DNA of 9,722 nucleotides, from positions 1-9,722 of the forward strand of contig SKFV01000033.1 of the NCBI GenBank assembly GCA_007117785.1. Reading direction: 5' to 3'. The notes beneath the pieces were generated by a model. It made no database searches. It was not told the DNA's origin and worked only from the letters and a program-made list of their open reading frames with translations. Positions 1 to 6,955 of this stretch are shown here, one piece after another (positions within the stretch are counted from its first letter, which is position 1; the number at the start of each line of letters is the position of its first letter). A program made the position numbers and the translations under genes. Source of the DNA: Pseudomonas sp. GTDB lineage: Bacteria; Pseudomonadota; Gammaproteobacteria; Pseudomonadales; Pseudomonadaceae.

Positions 1-617
1 ACATCGTGCGTTACCATCACCACCGTCATGCGTTCCTTGCGGATAACATCGAGCAGCAATTCCTGCATCTGGCCGCGGGTTTCTGCATCCAGCGCCCCGA
101 AGGGCTCATCCATCAGCAGCACCTTCGGGCTATTGGCCAATGCCCGCGCCAGCGCAACACGCTGGCGCATGCCCCCGGATAACTGGTGCGGGTAGACGTC
201 AGCAAAGGCGGTAAGGCCCACCCTTTCAAGAAAATAGTCCACCGTGCCTTCTTGCAGGGCCAGCACGTCACCGTTGATTTTTAGTCCGTATGCGACATTG
301 TCGCGAACTTTGAGCCAGGGAAACGAAGTATATCCCTGAAAAACCATACCTCGATCCCGGTGCGGACCGGTAACGATGGTGTCATCCATGGTTACCTGCC
401 CACTTGAGGGTTGTTCAAGCCCGGCCATCATGCGTAATACGGTCGACTTGCCACACCCCGAAGGCCCGAGAAGGATACAAACCTGACGTTCAGGGACAGC
501 AAAGCTCACTCCTTCCACGGCCACCACCTGGCGACCCTGGTCGGAGAATACTTTGCCCAGTTGGTGGACCTGCAAACCCTGATGAAGTTCTTGATGAGGG
601 CTGGCTACCGCGCTCAT
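1..617 (-). CDS. ABC transporter ATP-binding protein, TauB/SsuB/NrtD type (C-terminus cut by window edge)
   Basis: Cytoplasmic ATPase that powers a nitrate/sulfonate/taurine-class importer. Only the first 205 residues are in the window; the family is about 260 long, so roughly 50 are missing off the left edge. Seen in the translation: Walker A GPSGCGKST (residues 51-59), Q-loop VFQGYTSFPWL (Gln94), ABC signature LSGGMRQR (146-153), Walker B VLLMDE (166-171), D-loop GALD and the switch histidine in VTHD (His204). All catalytic motifs are intact. The ATG (615-617) overlaps the TGA of the binding-protein gene by four bases (ATGA), which indicates translational coupling and fixes the start. It is the fifth gene of the operon, after TIM barrel, desaturase, permease and binding protein. 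The family assignment is very safe; the substrate cannot be read from the ATPase. Confidence 0.95.
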   Translation of the reverse strand, partial: MSAVASPHQELHQGLQVHQLGKVFSDQGRQVVAVEGVSFAVPERQVCILLGPSGCGKSTVLRMMAGLEQPSSGQVTMDDTIVTGPHRDRGMVFQGYTSFPWLKVRDNVAYGLKINGDVLALQEGTVDYFLERVGLTAFADVYPHQLSGGMRQRVALARALANSPKVLLMDEPFGALDAETRGQMQELLLDVIRKERMTVVMVTHD

Positions 618-1663
618 TCGGCCTCCAGGGCAGCTTTCAGAGGTTCAAGTACTACGCCCTGGGTCCAGTCGTGCATCTCATCGACCAGGCCAAACTTCTG
701 CCACCAGGCATTGGTGGTATCCCAGTGTTCCTGGATCTGACCATTACGCATACCCAGCGGCAGATCACCGTCGGTCACGCCCATAAAGCGGCCAGCCTGC
801 TCCAGATCAAATACCATGATGCCGCCCTTCAAGACGTCACCATCGGCGCCGATGATCATTTCCACATCGCTGACATCAAAGCGAATTGCCTCAGCAATGA
901 TGCGGTTGCCTTCTTCCGGATTGGCTTTCCAGAAATCAACGGCTTTGAAATAGGCTTTCATGGCCAGGTTGGCGGCTTCGGGACGTTGTTCCAGGAAGCG
1001 CGAGCTCATGTACATGCCGTCACCCAGCAAAGCCGTACTGATCCAGTCACCCTGACTGGAGTCGGCAACGACGCGCGCTCCCGGCATATTGGCCAGCAGT
1101 TGACTTCCGAAGGGTTCCCAGAGTTCGACGGCGCTGACGCTGCCACCCAGCATGGCGCCAACGGCTTCATCCATGATGACGTTGACGAATTCTACCTGGT
1201 CGATGGCAACGCCATTCTCTTCCAGCCAGATCCCCATAAAGATCTGTGTCAGACCACCCTCCATTACGGCGATTTTCTTACCAATCAGGTCTTGGGCGCT
1301 CTCGATACCGGGCGCCAGAATGATCTTGTCGGTACCGTAGGATGGGTTGGTGTAGGTGACCAGCTTTATCGGCACACCCTTGTCCACCGCAATCGGGCCG
1401 TATTCAACTGTACTTGATGTGACATCCAACTGCCCTGCGCTCATCAACGCGAAGCTCTCGTAAGGGTCTTCAATAATGGTGATGGACAGGTCCAGTTCCG
1501 GTACCAGGTTTTTCTCCTTGGCGATAAACCAGAAGCCATAACCCGGCCATGAAAACAGCGATACATTGACCTTTTCGGCAGCCTGGACCACCCCGGCTGC
1601 ACACGTCAGCAGTGCGCCCAACAGGCAGCCTCTGCCAGTCTTGCTCCAGTTACTCAGTTGCAT
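614..1663 (-). CDS. Periplasmic substrate-binding protein of a nitrate/sulfonate/taurine-type ABC importer
   Basis: 349-residue extracytoplasmic solute receptor (NMT1/TauA/SsuA-like fold). The N-terminus is a Sec signal peptide: Lys/Arg in the first 11 residues, then the hydrophobic stretch LLGALLTCAAGVV, with probable cleavage after VQA (about residue 28). The LLTC stretch is a poor lipobox, so I take it as soluble periplasmic. The mature part has the family pattern: VSLFSWPGYGFWFIAKEKNL at the start, then ESFALMSAGQLDVTSST (substrate pocket loop), DLIGKKIAVMEGG, and LGGSVSAVELWEPF. A good ribosome site (AGGAGA) lies 7 bases before the ATG. It follows the permease gene by 65 bases and overlaps the ATPase start by 4. 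My memory of the family places it nearest to the binding proteins annotated as urea-carboxylase-related, several of which sit in guanidine or other nitrogen operons; that is only suggestive and the ligand is unknown. Confidence 0.92.
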   Translation of the reverse strand: MQLSNWSKTGRGCLLGALLTCAAGVVQAAEKVNVSLFSWPGYGFWFIAKEKNLVPELDLSITIIEDPYESFALMSAGQLDVTSSTVEYGPIAVDKGVPIKLVTYTNPSYGTDKIILAPGIESAQDLIGKKIAVMEGGLTQIFMGIWLEENGVAIDQVEFVNVIMDEAVGAMLGGSVSAVELWEPFGSQLLANMPGARVVADSSQGDWISTALLGDGMYMSSRFLEQRPEAANLAMKAYFKAVDFWKANPEEGNRIIAEAIRFDVSDVEMIIGADGDVLKGGIMVFDLEQAGRFMGVTDGDLPLGMRNGQIQEHWDTTNAWWQKFGLVDEMHDWTQGVVLEPLKAALEAE

Positions 1664-1728
1664 AGTGACTCTCCTGAATGAAATAACGCTATGAACTTCG
1701 ATCGTACGGTTGCACGACCTTACTGCAG

Positions 1729-2544
1729 CTAGCGTCCACGCTGCCGAAGATAGGGAAACATCAACCAGTGCAAACCACGGAACGCCAGATCACATAGCAG
1801 CCCGAGCGCACCAATCACCACAATGCCGGCCATGATGTCGTCAACATGCACAAAACGTCGGGCACGCATCATCATGGCGCCGATGCCGTCAGTCGCGGCG
1901 ACAATCTCGGCGATCACCAGATAAGTCCAGCTTACGGCGAGCATTTGTCGGCAGGTATCGATAATGCCTGGCATGGAAGCGGGCAAGATCACTGTCCACA
2001 AAATCACCCGGCGCGGTGCGCCGAGCGTTTTTGAAGTCTCGATAAAGTCTGTGGGTACCTGGCGCACAACGTCACTGATCAGGGTGATCAAAAACCACAC
2101 CACGCCAATGACCAGCAAGGCAATCTTCTGCTCGTCACCAGTACCCAGCCACATCAGTAGTAAAGGGATAAAAGCCGGGGCGGGCAGATAGCGGAAGGCG
2201 GATACCAGTGGATTGAAAAATGCAGCCACCAGAGGAAAGGCACCCATCAATACGCCTATTGGCAAGGCGATGGCTACCGCGATACCAAAGCTGATACCGA
2301 TCCGACGCAAGCTGCTCCAGACATCACTGATAAAACCGCGCTCAAAGAACAGCTCACGCAAAGCCTCGAGTACCTGAAGCGGCCCTGGGAAAAGTGGGCT
2401 TGGCGTGCCTTTTCCGGCGGCTGCCAAATGCCAGATGGTGATAAATGTGACCCAGGCTGCGACCCCCAGTATGACTTTAAGGCCAGGTGCCACAGGCTGC
2501 TTGAAGTCAAACCGAATACCCACTGAGGCTAATAGTTGCCACAT
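1729..2544 (-). CDS. ABC transporter permease, TauC/SsuC/NrtB type
   Basis: 271-residue inner-membrane subunit of the same importer (BPD_transp_1 family). Hydrophobic segments are visible near residues 22-40, 82-100, 105-132, 140-158, 200-215 and 236-252, matching the usual six-helix layout. The ATPase-coupling EAA loop is clear at about 169-192: ETSKTLGAPRRVILWTVILP followed by ASMPGI. Length is normal for the family (about 250-280). The ATG at 2544 is preceded by GAGGG and lies 10 bases after the desaturase stop, so these two are co-transcribed. The gap to the binding-protein gene downstream is 65 bases and contains only that gene's ribosome site. Together with its neighbours this makes a complete binding protein/permease/ATPase set with a homodimeric permease expected. 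Confidence 0.94.
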   Translation of the reverse strand: MWQLLASVGIRFDFKQPVAPGLKVILGVAAWVTFITIWHLAAAGKGTPSPLFPGPLQVLEALRELFFERGFISDVWSSLRRIGISFGIAVAIALPIGVLMGAFPLVAAFFNPLVSAFRYLPAPAFIPLLLMWLGTGDEQKIALLVIGVVWFLITLISDVVRQVPTDFIETSKTLGAPRRVILWTVILPASMPGIIDTCRQMLAVSWTYLVIAEIVAATDGIGAMMMRARRFVHVDDIMAGIVVIGALGLLCDLAFRGLHWLMFPYLRQRGR

Positions 2545-2554
2545 CGAATAGCCC

Positions 2555-3568
2555 TCAGAATGCCGTCAGAAATGACAGCGCATTAACACCCACCGCCTGG
2601 CCGTCACGGACACTACTGCGTACATCGACAGTGCCGTACTCTTCAGCCAGAACACGCTCAACTCTATGCCTATGAAAGCTTTTCATCTGCCCCATAACAC
2701 TGAGCTGTTGCGGGCAATCTCCCTGATAAATCTGATGGTGAAAGGCTGGTAGCCGATACCAGGCCATATTGGGTTTGGTGTGATGCGCATTGTGATAAGA
2801 GAAGTTCAGTGCGAGTAGATTCAGCCATGGCCACCGTGAGGATAGGAGGTTGCTGTAGGTATTGCTTTCTTCGTAGTGACGATCGCCCTTGTGAGGCGGT
2901 TTGGTGTCGGGATTGTCCAGCGTATAGAAGATTTCGTAGTTGTGCTGAAAGCTATCCATAAAGCGTAGGAAGGTCAGAAACAGGCAATAGGCAATTGCGT
3001 ACCCCAGAGCTGCCCAGGGCGCGACCCAGACTATCAGGGCAAAGAGACTGAAACGTATCAGTGTGACGCGGATAACACGTGCACGTTGCTCACGCTTGCT
3101 GTCGAAAACGAAAGGCGCAGCTATCAGCATGGCATGCATCAATAGCTCGACCGCAGGTATATAGCACCACTCCAGCACTCGAACGGCCCGGAAAAGGCGT
3201 GGGCGTTGCAGCAACCAGGCCCGATAGTCAAAAGCGATGGGCTCGCAGTTGTCGACGTGGTGGCGCATGTGCTTGTAACGCATGTCTTCATAGGTACCAT
3301 AGTTGGCGCCAGTGATGACGTTCATCCAACGCCCGATCCAGGTGTTGTGCTCTACTTTGCGACAGAGTGCGTTGTGACCACAGTCATGTAACAGGTAAGC
3401 GGCAATCGACATACCGTGCGCCACTGCGAGGATACCCAGCGGTACACTCCACCACGTTTGAGTCAGCAGCAGTGCCCAGCCACCGATATAGGTCAATAGT
3501 ACATAGCCGATGGCCAGCGAGTTTGGCAGCATCCCATCATCGCGCCATATGTTTTTGTAAGCTTTCAT
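2555..3568 (-). CDS. Membrane desaturase/hydroxylase with three histidine boxes (FA_desaturase family)
   Basis: Integral-membrane di-iron enzyme of the fatty acid desaturase superfamily, 337 residues from the start chosen here. The metal-binding boxes are all present: HDCGH (61-65), HMRHH (100-104) and HNAHH (259-263); extra conserved-looking His/Asp lie in DSFQHNYE (205-212). Hydrophobic spans fall before box 1 (about 20-60), at about 130-155 and at about 165-205, as expected for a two-hairpin topology with cytoplasmic active site. A GTG at 3643 in the same frame would add 25 residues, but it would overlap the upstream gene by 44 bases and has no good ribosome site; ATG 3568 has GGAGG eight bases upstream, so I use it. 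This superfamily also contains alkane, carotenoid and small-molecule hydroxylases. Its position between a TIM-barrel enzyme and an ABC importer argues that it acts on the imported compound or a derivative, not on bulk lipid, but this is inference. Confidence 0.88.
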   Translation of the reverse strand: MKAYKNIWRDDGMLPNSLAIGYVLLTYIGGWALLLTQTWWSVPLGILAVAHGMSIAAYLLHDCGHNALCRKVEHNTWIGRWMNVITGANYGTYEDMRYKHMRHHVDNCEPIAFDYRAWLLQRPRLFRAVRVLEWCYIPAVELLMHAMLIAAPFVFDSKREQRARVIRVTLIRFSLFALIVWVAPWAALGYAIAYCLFLTFLRFMDSFQHNYEIFYTLDNPDTKPPHKGDRHYEESNTYSNLLSSRWPWLNLLALNFSYHNAHHTKPNMAWYRLPAFHHQIYQGDCPQQLSVMGQMKSFHRHRVERVLAEEYGTVDVRSSVRDGQAVGVNALSFLTAF

Positions 3569-3599
3569 CTGTCTTGCCTCCACAGCCGGATTGGTTGTG

Positions 3600-4448
3600 T
3601 TACTGGTTTCGTTCTGTCCACTGCCTGAACTGCTCTTTTTCACGCAGCCCGATCCAGCGATTTATTTCCCATAAATCAGCGACCGGCATGGCGGTAAAGG
3701 GCAACTTGGGTAAATAGCCGTCTGGGCCAAATTCCGGGGTCATGCTGGTGCTTTGGTAGCCCTGGCGTGACTGCGCGGCCCAAATCGCTTGCCAATTGCG
3801 TTCATGCGATGAGAGCGCTTCGGCATATTCCGGTGCAGCCGGGTGAGAAACCTGGGGACCTTGATCGAAACCGACTCGGCTGTGGATGTGGTGGGCTTTT
3901 TCAGCCACTTCGAGAATGGTTTCCCACTCACTGTCCATTTGCCGCTCACACACAACGACCCAGTGGCTGAAGTCACAGGTAATGCGTAATTCTGGTAGCG
4001 CGCGCAAGACGTCACGGGTTACCCAGGGGTTAAAGAAAGACCTGCCTCTGTGGGTTTCGAAGCTGCACAGCACCTCATGTTTGTCCGCAATGGCTTGAGC
4101 TCGCTGAAAGAAGTCGATCTGCATGTCCAGCGGCCAGGCGTCACAGCCACCCATAACATTACAAAAGCGTGGCTTGAGCGGGAGGCTGCGCTGAATTTTG
4201 GTTTCCAGTGACAGTAAGTGTTCTTCCGGTGTTGCCGTGCGATCGGGGACATAGCTGCCGGTGGTACAAATCTCCGCAATATAATCCAGGCTGTGCGCAG
4301 ACAACGTGGCAGCAAAGGCTTCACGTTCTTCATCCTTTTCTGGTGCGGGTGCTTCAAGCCCCGTAAAGCCTGCTTCGACCGCGAGCGAGGCTGCTGTTTC
4401 GGCAGTACCCTCATGCCCCCATAGAGTTTTGAACAGATCCAGCCGCAT
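3600..4448 (-). CDS. Sugar-phosphate isomerase/epimerase-like TIM-barrel protein
   Basis: 282-residue protein of the xylose-isomerase-like TIM-barrel family (AP_endonuc_2 type), probably cytoplasmic and divalent-metal dependent. Candidate metal ligands are in the expected order at strand ends: Glu131 (CSFETHRGR), Asp159 and His162 (TCDFSHW), His187/His189 (HHIHSRVG) and Glu239 (MTPEFGPDGY). The repeated strand pattern (AGFTGLEAPAP, YIAEICTTG, FCNVMGG) fits the barrel. An upstream in-frame ATG (4496) would add 16 residues and would place the start inside the sigma-54 promoter element; ATG 4448 has GGGAGAAG immediately upstream and starts with the typical MRLDLFKTLWG, so I choose 4448. It is the first gene of the operon and the desaturase follows after 31 bases. 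The specific substrate and reaction are not recognisable; members act as isomerases, epimerases, lyases or dehydratases on polyhydroxy or amino compounds. Confidence 0.88.
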   Translation of the reverse strand: MRLDLFKTLWGHEGTAETAASLAVEAGFTGLEAPAPEKDEEREAFAATLSAHSLDYIAEICTTGSYVPDRTATPEEHLLSLETKIQRSLPLKPRFCNVMGGCDAWPLDMQIDFFQRAQAIADKHEVLCSFETHRGRSFFNPWVTRDVLRALPELRITCDFSHWVVVCERQMDSEWETILEVAEKAHHIHSRVGFDQGPQVSHPAAPEYAEALSSHERNWQAIWAAQSRQGYQSTSMTPEFGPDGYLPKLPFTAMPVADLWEINRWIGLREKEQFRQWTERNQ

Positions 4449-4484
4449 CGCACTTCTCCCAGCTATCTTCAGATAATGGTGTTG

Positions 4485-4500
4485 AGCAAGCGTCATGCCA
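4485..4500 (-). promoter_or_regulatory. Sigma-54 (RpoN) promoter of the operon
   Basis: Minus strand reads TGGCATGACGCTTGCT. It matches the sigma-54 consensus TGGCAYRNNNNTTGCW at every defined position, including the invariant GG and GC at -24/-12 with correct spacing. Predicted transcription start is about 4474, giving a leader of about 26 bases to the ATG at 4448, with the ribosome site inside it. The element implies control by an enhancer-binding activator. Confidence 0.8.
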
Positions 4501-4531
4501 GTTTGTTGAAACTAGGCCCAGGTTGTTGTTT

Positions 4532-4551
4532 TACATGCCAACCGGCATGTA
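4532..4551. promoter_or_regulatory. Perfect palindrome, candidate operator
   Basis: TACATGCC-AACC-GGCATGTA: two 8-base arms that are exact reverse complements with a 4-base spacer. It is centred about 67 bp upstream of the predicted sigma-54 start point. No run of T follows, so it is not a terminator. It is probably a binding site for a dimeric regulator; I do not recognise the family. Confidence 0.5.
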
Positions 4552-4589
4552 TACGAGCATATTCATGGGTGGGTTTTTTCCTTGCACGC

Positions 4590-4604
4590 GCACCTCAGCG
4601 GAGC
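4590..4604. promoter_or_regulatory. Weak second NtrC-type site
   Basis: GCAC-N7-GAGC, one base off the GCAC-N7-GTGC dyad. Its centre (4597) is 30 bp, about three helical turns, from the strong site at 4619-4635, the kind of spacing seen in paired NtrC enhancers such as the glnA ones. On its own it would not be worth calling. Confidence 0.35.
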
Positions 4605-4618
4605 AAAAGTACCGGGAA

Positions 4619-4635
4619 TGCACCGCCGTCGTGCT
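4619..4635. promoter_or_regulatory. NtrC-type enhancer site
   Basis: TGCACCGCCGTCGTGCT contains GCAC-N7-GTGC, the core of the NtrC (NtrC/GlnG) binding consensus TGCACY-N5-RGTGCA, with mismatches only in the flanks. Its centre is about 152 bp upstream of the predicted sigma-54 start point, a normal enhancer distance. Confidence 0.55.
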
Positions 4636-4789
4636 TTTTCACCGTTGCATATCCAGCCCACCGCCAGTCTGTGCCATGTGCAGACAATCCACCCTGGCAT
4701 TGAGGTGCAGTCGATGGAGTGGAGCTGATACGCGTGGGAGATGAGGAATGGATGGATTAGGCATCAATGCAAATGTTTTCTTGACGGGA

Positions 4790-4814
4790 AAGGCCCCTGC
4801 AATACAAGGGCCTT
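4790..4814 (-). terminator. Hairpin after the decayed secreted-protein operon
   Basis: AAGGCCC (4790-4796) and GGGCCTT (4808-4814) pair perfectly with an 11-base loop. It begins 8 bases beyond the stop codon of the minus-strand gene at 4822. On that strand the stem ends in only three T before CCC, so it is a weak intrinsic terminator or an end-stabilising hairpin. Confidence 0.5.
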
Positions 4815-4821
4815 GGGTAGA

Positions 4822-5400
4822 TCAGTACTTGGTTGGTGCCTGTTCAAAGGGTCTGAACGTCAGTATGCCACTGATACGATCGGTTTTGCCGTCGGCTCTG
4901 ATTAGCGTGATTGTCCATTCTTGCTGGGCATCGGTCTCATAGGTTGAGCTTGCCGTGGCATTGAGTCTGGGATCCAGCCAGCCGAAGCTGCCTGAGTCCG
5001 GCAAGGCAATCCAGGTGGGCTGATCATTCAGGTGGGCATCTGTTGAGGCTGGAGTAACAGGTGTTATGAGGTTGTTCGCGGCATCCCAGCTTGGGCTTTT
5101 GGTATTCACCCATACCCCTGACCGGGTAAACAACAATAAGGCTTCCCCTCCGGTGCCTAGCACGGTCTGTGGTTGCTCGCCGTCTTAGCGCAGCATGATG
5201 CCGGGCCGGGGAGCGCTCAGAATCATGGCAGTAAGGCCCTGAATATTGGCGCGATCGGTGATGCTGGCCAGTACGATACCCTCTGTTACATCGTCCAGTT
5301 CGAGTGCACCGTGTGCATCTGCCAGCCCGGAGACTGTCAGGCACGCAAGGCCGAACATAACGAGTCCCGTAAAGGCGGTCCTTGTTTGTCCGATGGTCAT
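4822..5400 (-). pseudogene. Small secreted protein, interrupted by an in-frame TAA
   Basis: One reading frame of 192 codons broken by a single TAA at 5185-5187 (codon 72). The ATG at 5400 has GGGGAG upstream and begins a signal peptide (MTIGQTRTAFTGLVMFGLAC, cleavage probably after ADA, about residue 29). After the stop, the same frame continues as DGEQPQTVLGTGGEALLLF, then VWVNTKSPSW, PTWIALPDSGSFGWLDPRLN and a C-terminal QEWTITLIRADGK...ISGILTF. This resembles a family of secreted proteins, common in actinobacteria, with YDGEP...VxxNTRSP...W..V....W.DHR; there a Tyr precedes DGE, so TAA most likely arose from TAC/TAT by one base change. The function of the family is unknown to me. It starts 19 bases after the galactose-oxidase-like pseudogene and was surely co-transcribed with it. 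If read as is, only a 71-residue secreted stub is made. Confidence 0.7.
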
Positions 5401-5419
5401 ACTCAACTCCCCAGGCGTG

Positions 5420-6522
5420 TCACAGGATATCAAGTGTTGACTCGATAATGCCGTCAACAATGATGGTGTCCGTGGATGCAATCATTGGCGCCATACACGC
5501 CAGTCCGTTATTAACCACAGTAATAGGCACAGACGCGGAGGGTACGCGACCTTCAGGTGTGTTTTTGCTGACGAACAACATGTACTCCCCGGCCGGTACC
5601 GCATTGTGATTGTCCGGCATGGTCAGCGTCACATTCTTACCCGGTTGCTTTTCGATCTGCAGTTCAATCGCGCGCTGGTCACCGTCTATCAAGTGCGTCA
5701 TGGCTGTGCGTCTGATCAACAGTGCCTTGTCGATCTGGTCAGCCTGATCCACTTTTACATTGAAGCGGTCGCCGATAGTCAGGTTGCTTGGCGCACGTTG
5801 AATCTGCGGGCGGTCGTCGCGCATTGCGTAGGGAGGTGTGTAAATCTCGAAGCTCGGATCACGACCATCACACGGCCATCATCCATCAACAGATCGGTGT
5901 TGTGATAGGTACGGGCACGTTGACCGGTGGCCATTTCAGTCCATTCGCCGGTTTCCGGGTCAAAGTGCTCAGCCGCACGAATCGGCCCGTCAGAGCCGGT
6001 GCCACCCAGCAGTGGTTGGCTATCGTTACCGTCCGGGTTGGCGCCGCCGTCCACCGGATCGGGCCTTAGCCAGCTTGGATTATCGTTGGTATCCAGAGAC
6101 AGTATACGCGTCTGGTCATTAACTGATACTTCACCAAATTCGGCGACAATGGATAGCTCAACATTTTCTGTGCCTTACAGTGCATTGACATATAACAAAC
6201 GCCCGTCCTTGAGCAGGGCTATGGTTCCGGCAGAGGGCTTGCACTCATCCATGCCATAATCGCGGGTAATGCACTTCTCATCAGTTTCTATGACCTGACC
6301 ATCCGAATAGATCAACGGCTCATCAAACGGCGGGTTGAAGAAACCTGTTGCCCTTTGCTCCGCATGTGACGAAGTGTTGGTTGATTCGGTGTTGGAAGCA
6401 CCTAAAAGACCACCCAGCAAACCAACGTTAACCGCGGCGGGGAGGGCCGCCAATACCAGAATTGATCCTGTAGCGGTTAACAGGCGAGACGGTAACCGGG
6501 ACATTTGCTTTGGATCAGACAT
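5420..6522 (-). pseudogene. Galactose-oxidase-like secreted kelch/DUF1929 protein, multiply disrupted
   Basis: Three fragments of one protein lie in order. Fragment A (6522-6178, 115 codons; ATG with AGGAGAAACAC upstream) has an N-terminal hydrophobic signal segment and ends LLKDGRLLYVNAL before TAA at 6175-6177, where GAA (Glu) is likely ancestral. Fragment B follows in the same frame (GTENVELSIVAEFGEVSVND ... ARTYHNTDLLMDDGRVMVV). A frameshift near 5860 leads to fragment C (DPSFEIYTPPYAMRDDRPQI ... stop at 5420), a complete galactose-oxidase-like C-terminal early-set domain with AMTHLIDGDQR. Compared with galactose oxidase, the Tyr-His pair (TYHNT) and the later copper His (MTHL) are kept, but only about 366 codons remain and the middle of the propeller, including the Cys-Tyr cofactor region, is absent; there seems to be a deletion joining ANPDGNDSQPLL to GPIRAAEHF. 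A functional enzyme cannot be made. Confidence 0.82.
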
Positions 6523-6955
6523 GTGTTTCTCCTGATTTTGTTGTTGTTTGATGCTGTCCAACGCTGGGAAAAAGCGGATTGGGCCCCTGTTCTTTTAAGG
6601 AGACCTACCGTCGTGTGCTCGCAGCTGTGTCGGACATCAGGTATTACGGGCCAGCCGCAGAAAAGATGCACCGGGGTAAAAAAATCATCTTGGCATTTAT
6701 GTGCCTCGTGTATGTGATGTGAACTTTGTCCGGGAACCGGGGGCAGCAGACGCTGGGGGGAGACCGCCTGGCGTTGCTGTCACGGCGTTTTTAAGCGCTT
6801 TTTACGAACGCTTACATATCTCAAGATGATGTATTGGTCATAAAGCCTGACTTAATGGCCGGATGCCGACCTGTTGTCTGGAATGCGTGCCAGTCTCTGC
6901 TAGTCTGGGCATCTGATCATTATCCGACAGTTTCAAACCCAGTAGAGAGACACTC
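6523..6955. other. Intergenic region between divergent pseudogene operon and ilvD
   Basis: 433 bases with no supportable gene. It must carry the former promoter of the minus-strand operon and the promoter of ilvD, but I find no convincing -35/-10 pair for either. The only structure I can point to is a 6-base inverted repeat, TAAGCG (6792-6797) and CGCTTA (6809-6814). A 34-codon GTG frame from 6614 sits behind an AAGGAG but resembles nothing. The ilvD ribosome site (AGAGAG) is at the right end. Confidence 0.5.

Larger units (their letters stand above)
4449..4789. other. Intergenic control region upstream of the TIM-barrel/desaturase/ABC operon
   Basis: About 340 bases without a convincing gene. 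Short open frames here have no ribosome site or recognisable protein. What it does hold, read on the minus strand toward the operon: two NtrC-type dyads, a perfect palindrome and a sigma-54 promoter, each listed separately. The distances between them (enhancers about 120-150 bp before the predicted start point) match the classic NtrC/sigma-54 layout. Confidence 0.6.

Noticed and set aside
404..1417. 337-codon plus-strand frame
   Set aside because: It lies antisense to the ATPase and binding-protein genes, which have clear families, motifs and ribosome sites; its translation resembles no protein.
4449..4496. Upstream ATG for the TIM-barrel gene adding 16 residues
   Set aside because: It would start inside the sigma-54 element and lacks a ribosome site, whereas ATG 4448 has one and gives the typical family N-terminus.
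4693..4708. Second sigma-54-like element TGGCATTGAGGTGCAG on the plus strand
   Set aside because: The GG-to-GC spacing is one base short and it would read into the 3' end of a convergent decayed operon with no gene behind it.
6614..6718. 34-codon GTG frame with several Cys behind AAGGAG
   Set aside because: Spacing from the ribosome site is long, the translation looks random, and no family is recognisable.
6792..6814. Inverted repeat TAAGCG/CGCTTA upstream of ilvD
   Set aside because: Only six bases per arm with an 11-base loop; too weak to call an operator or terminator without conservation data.
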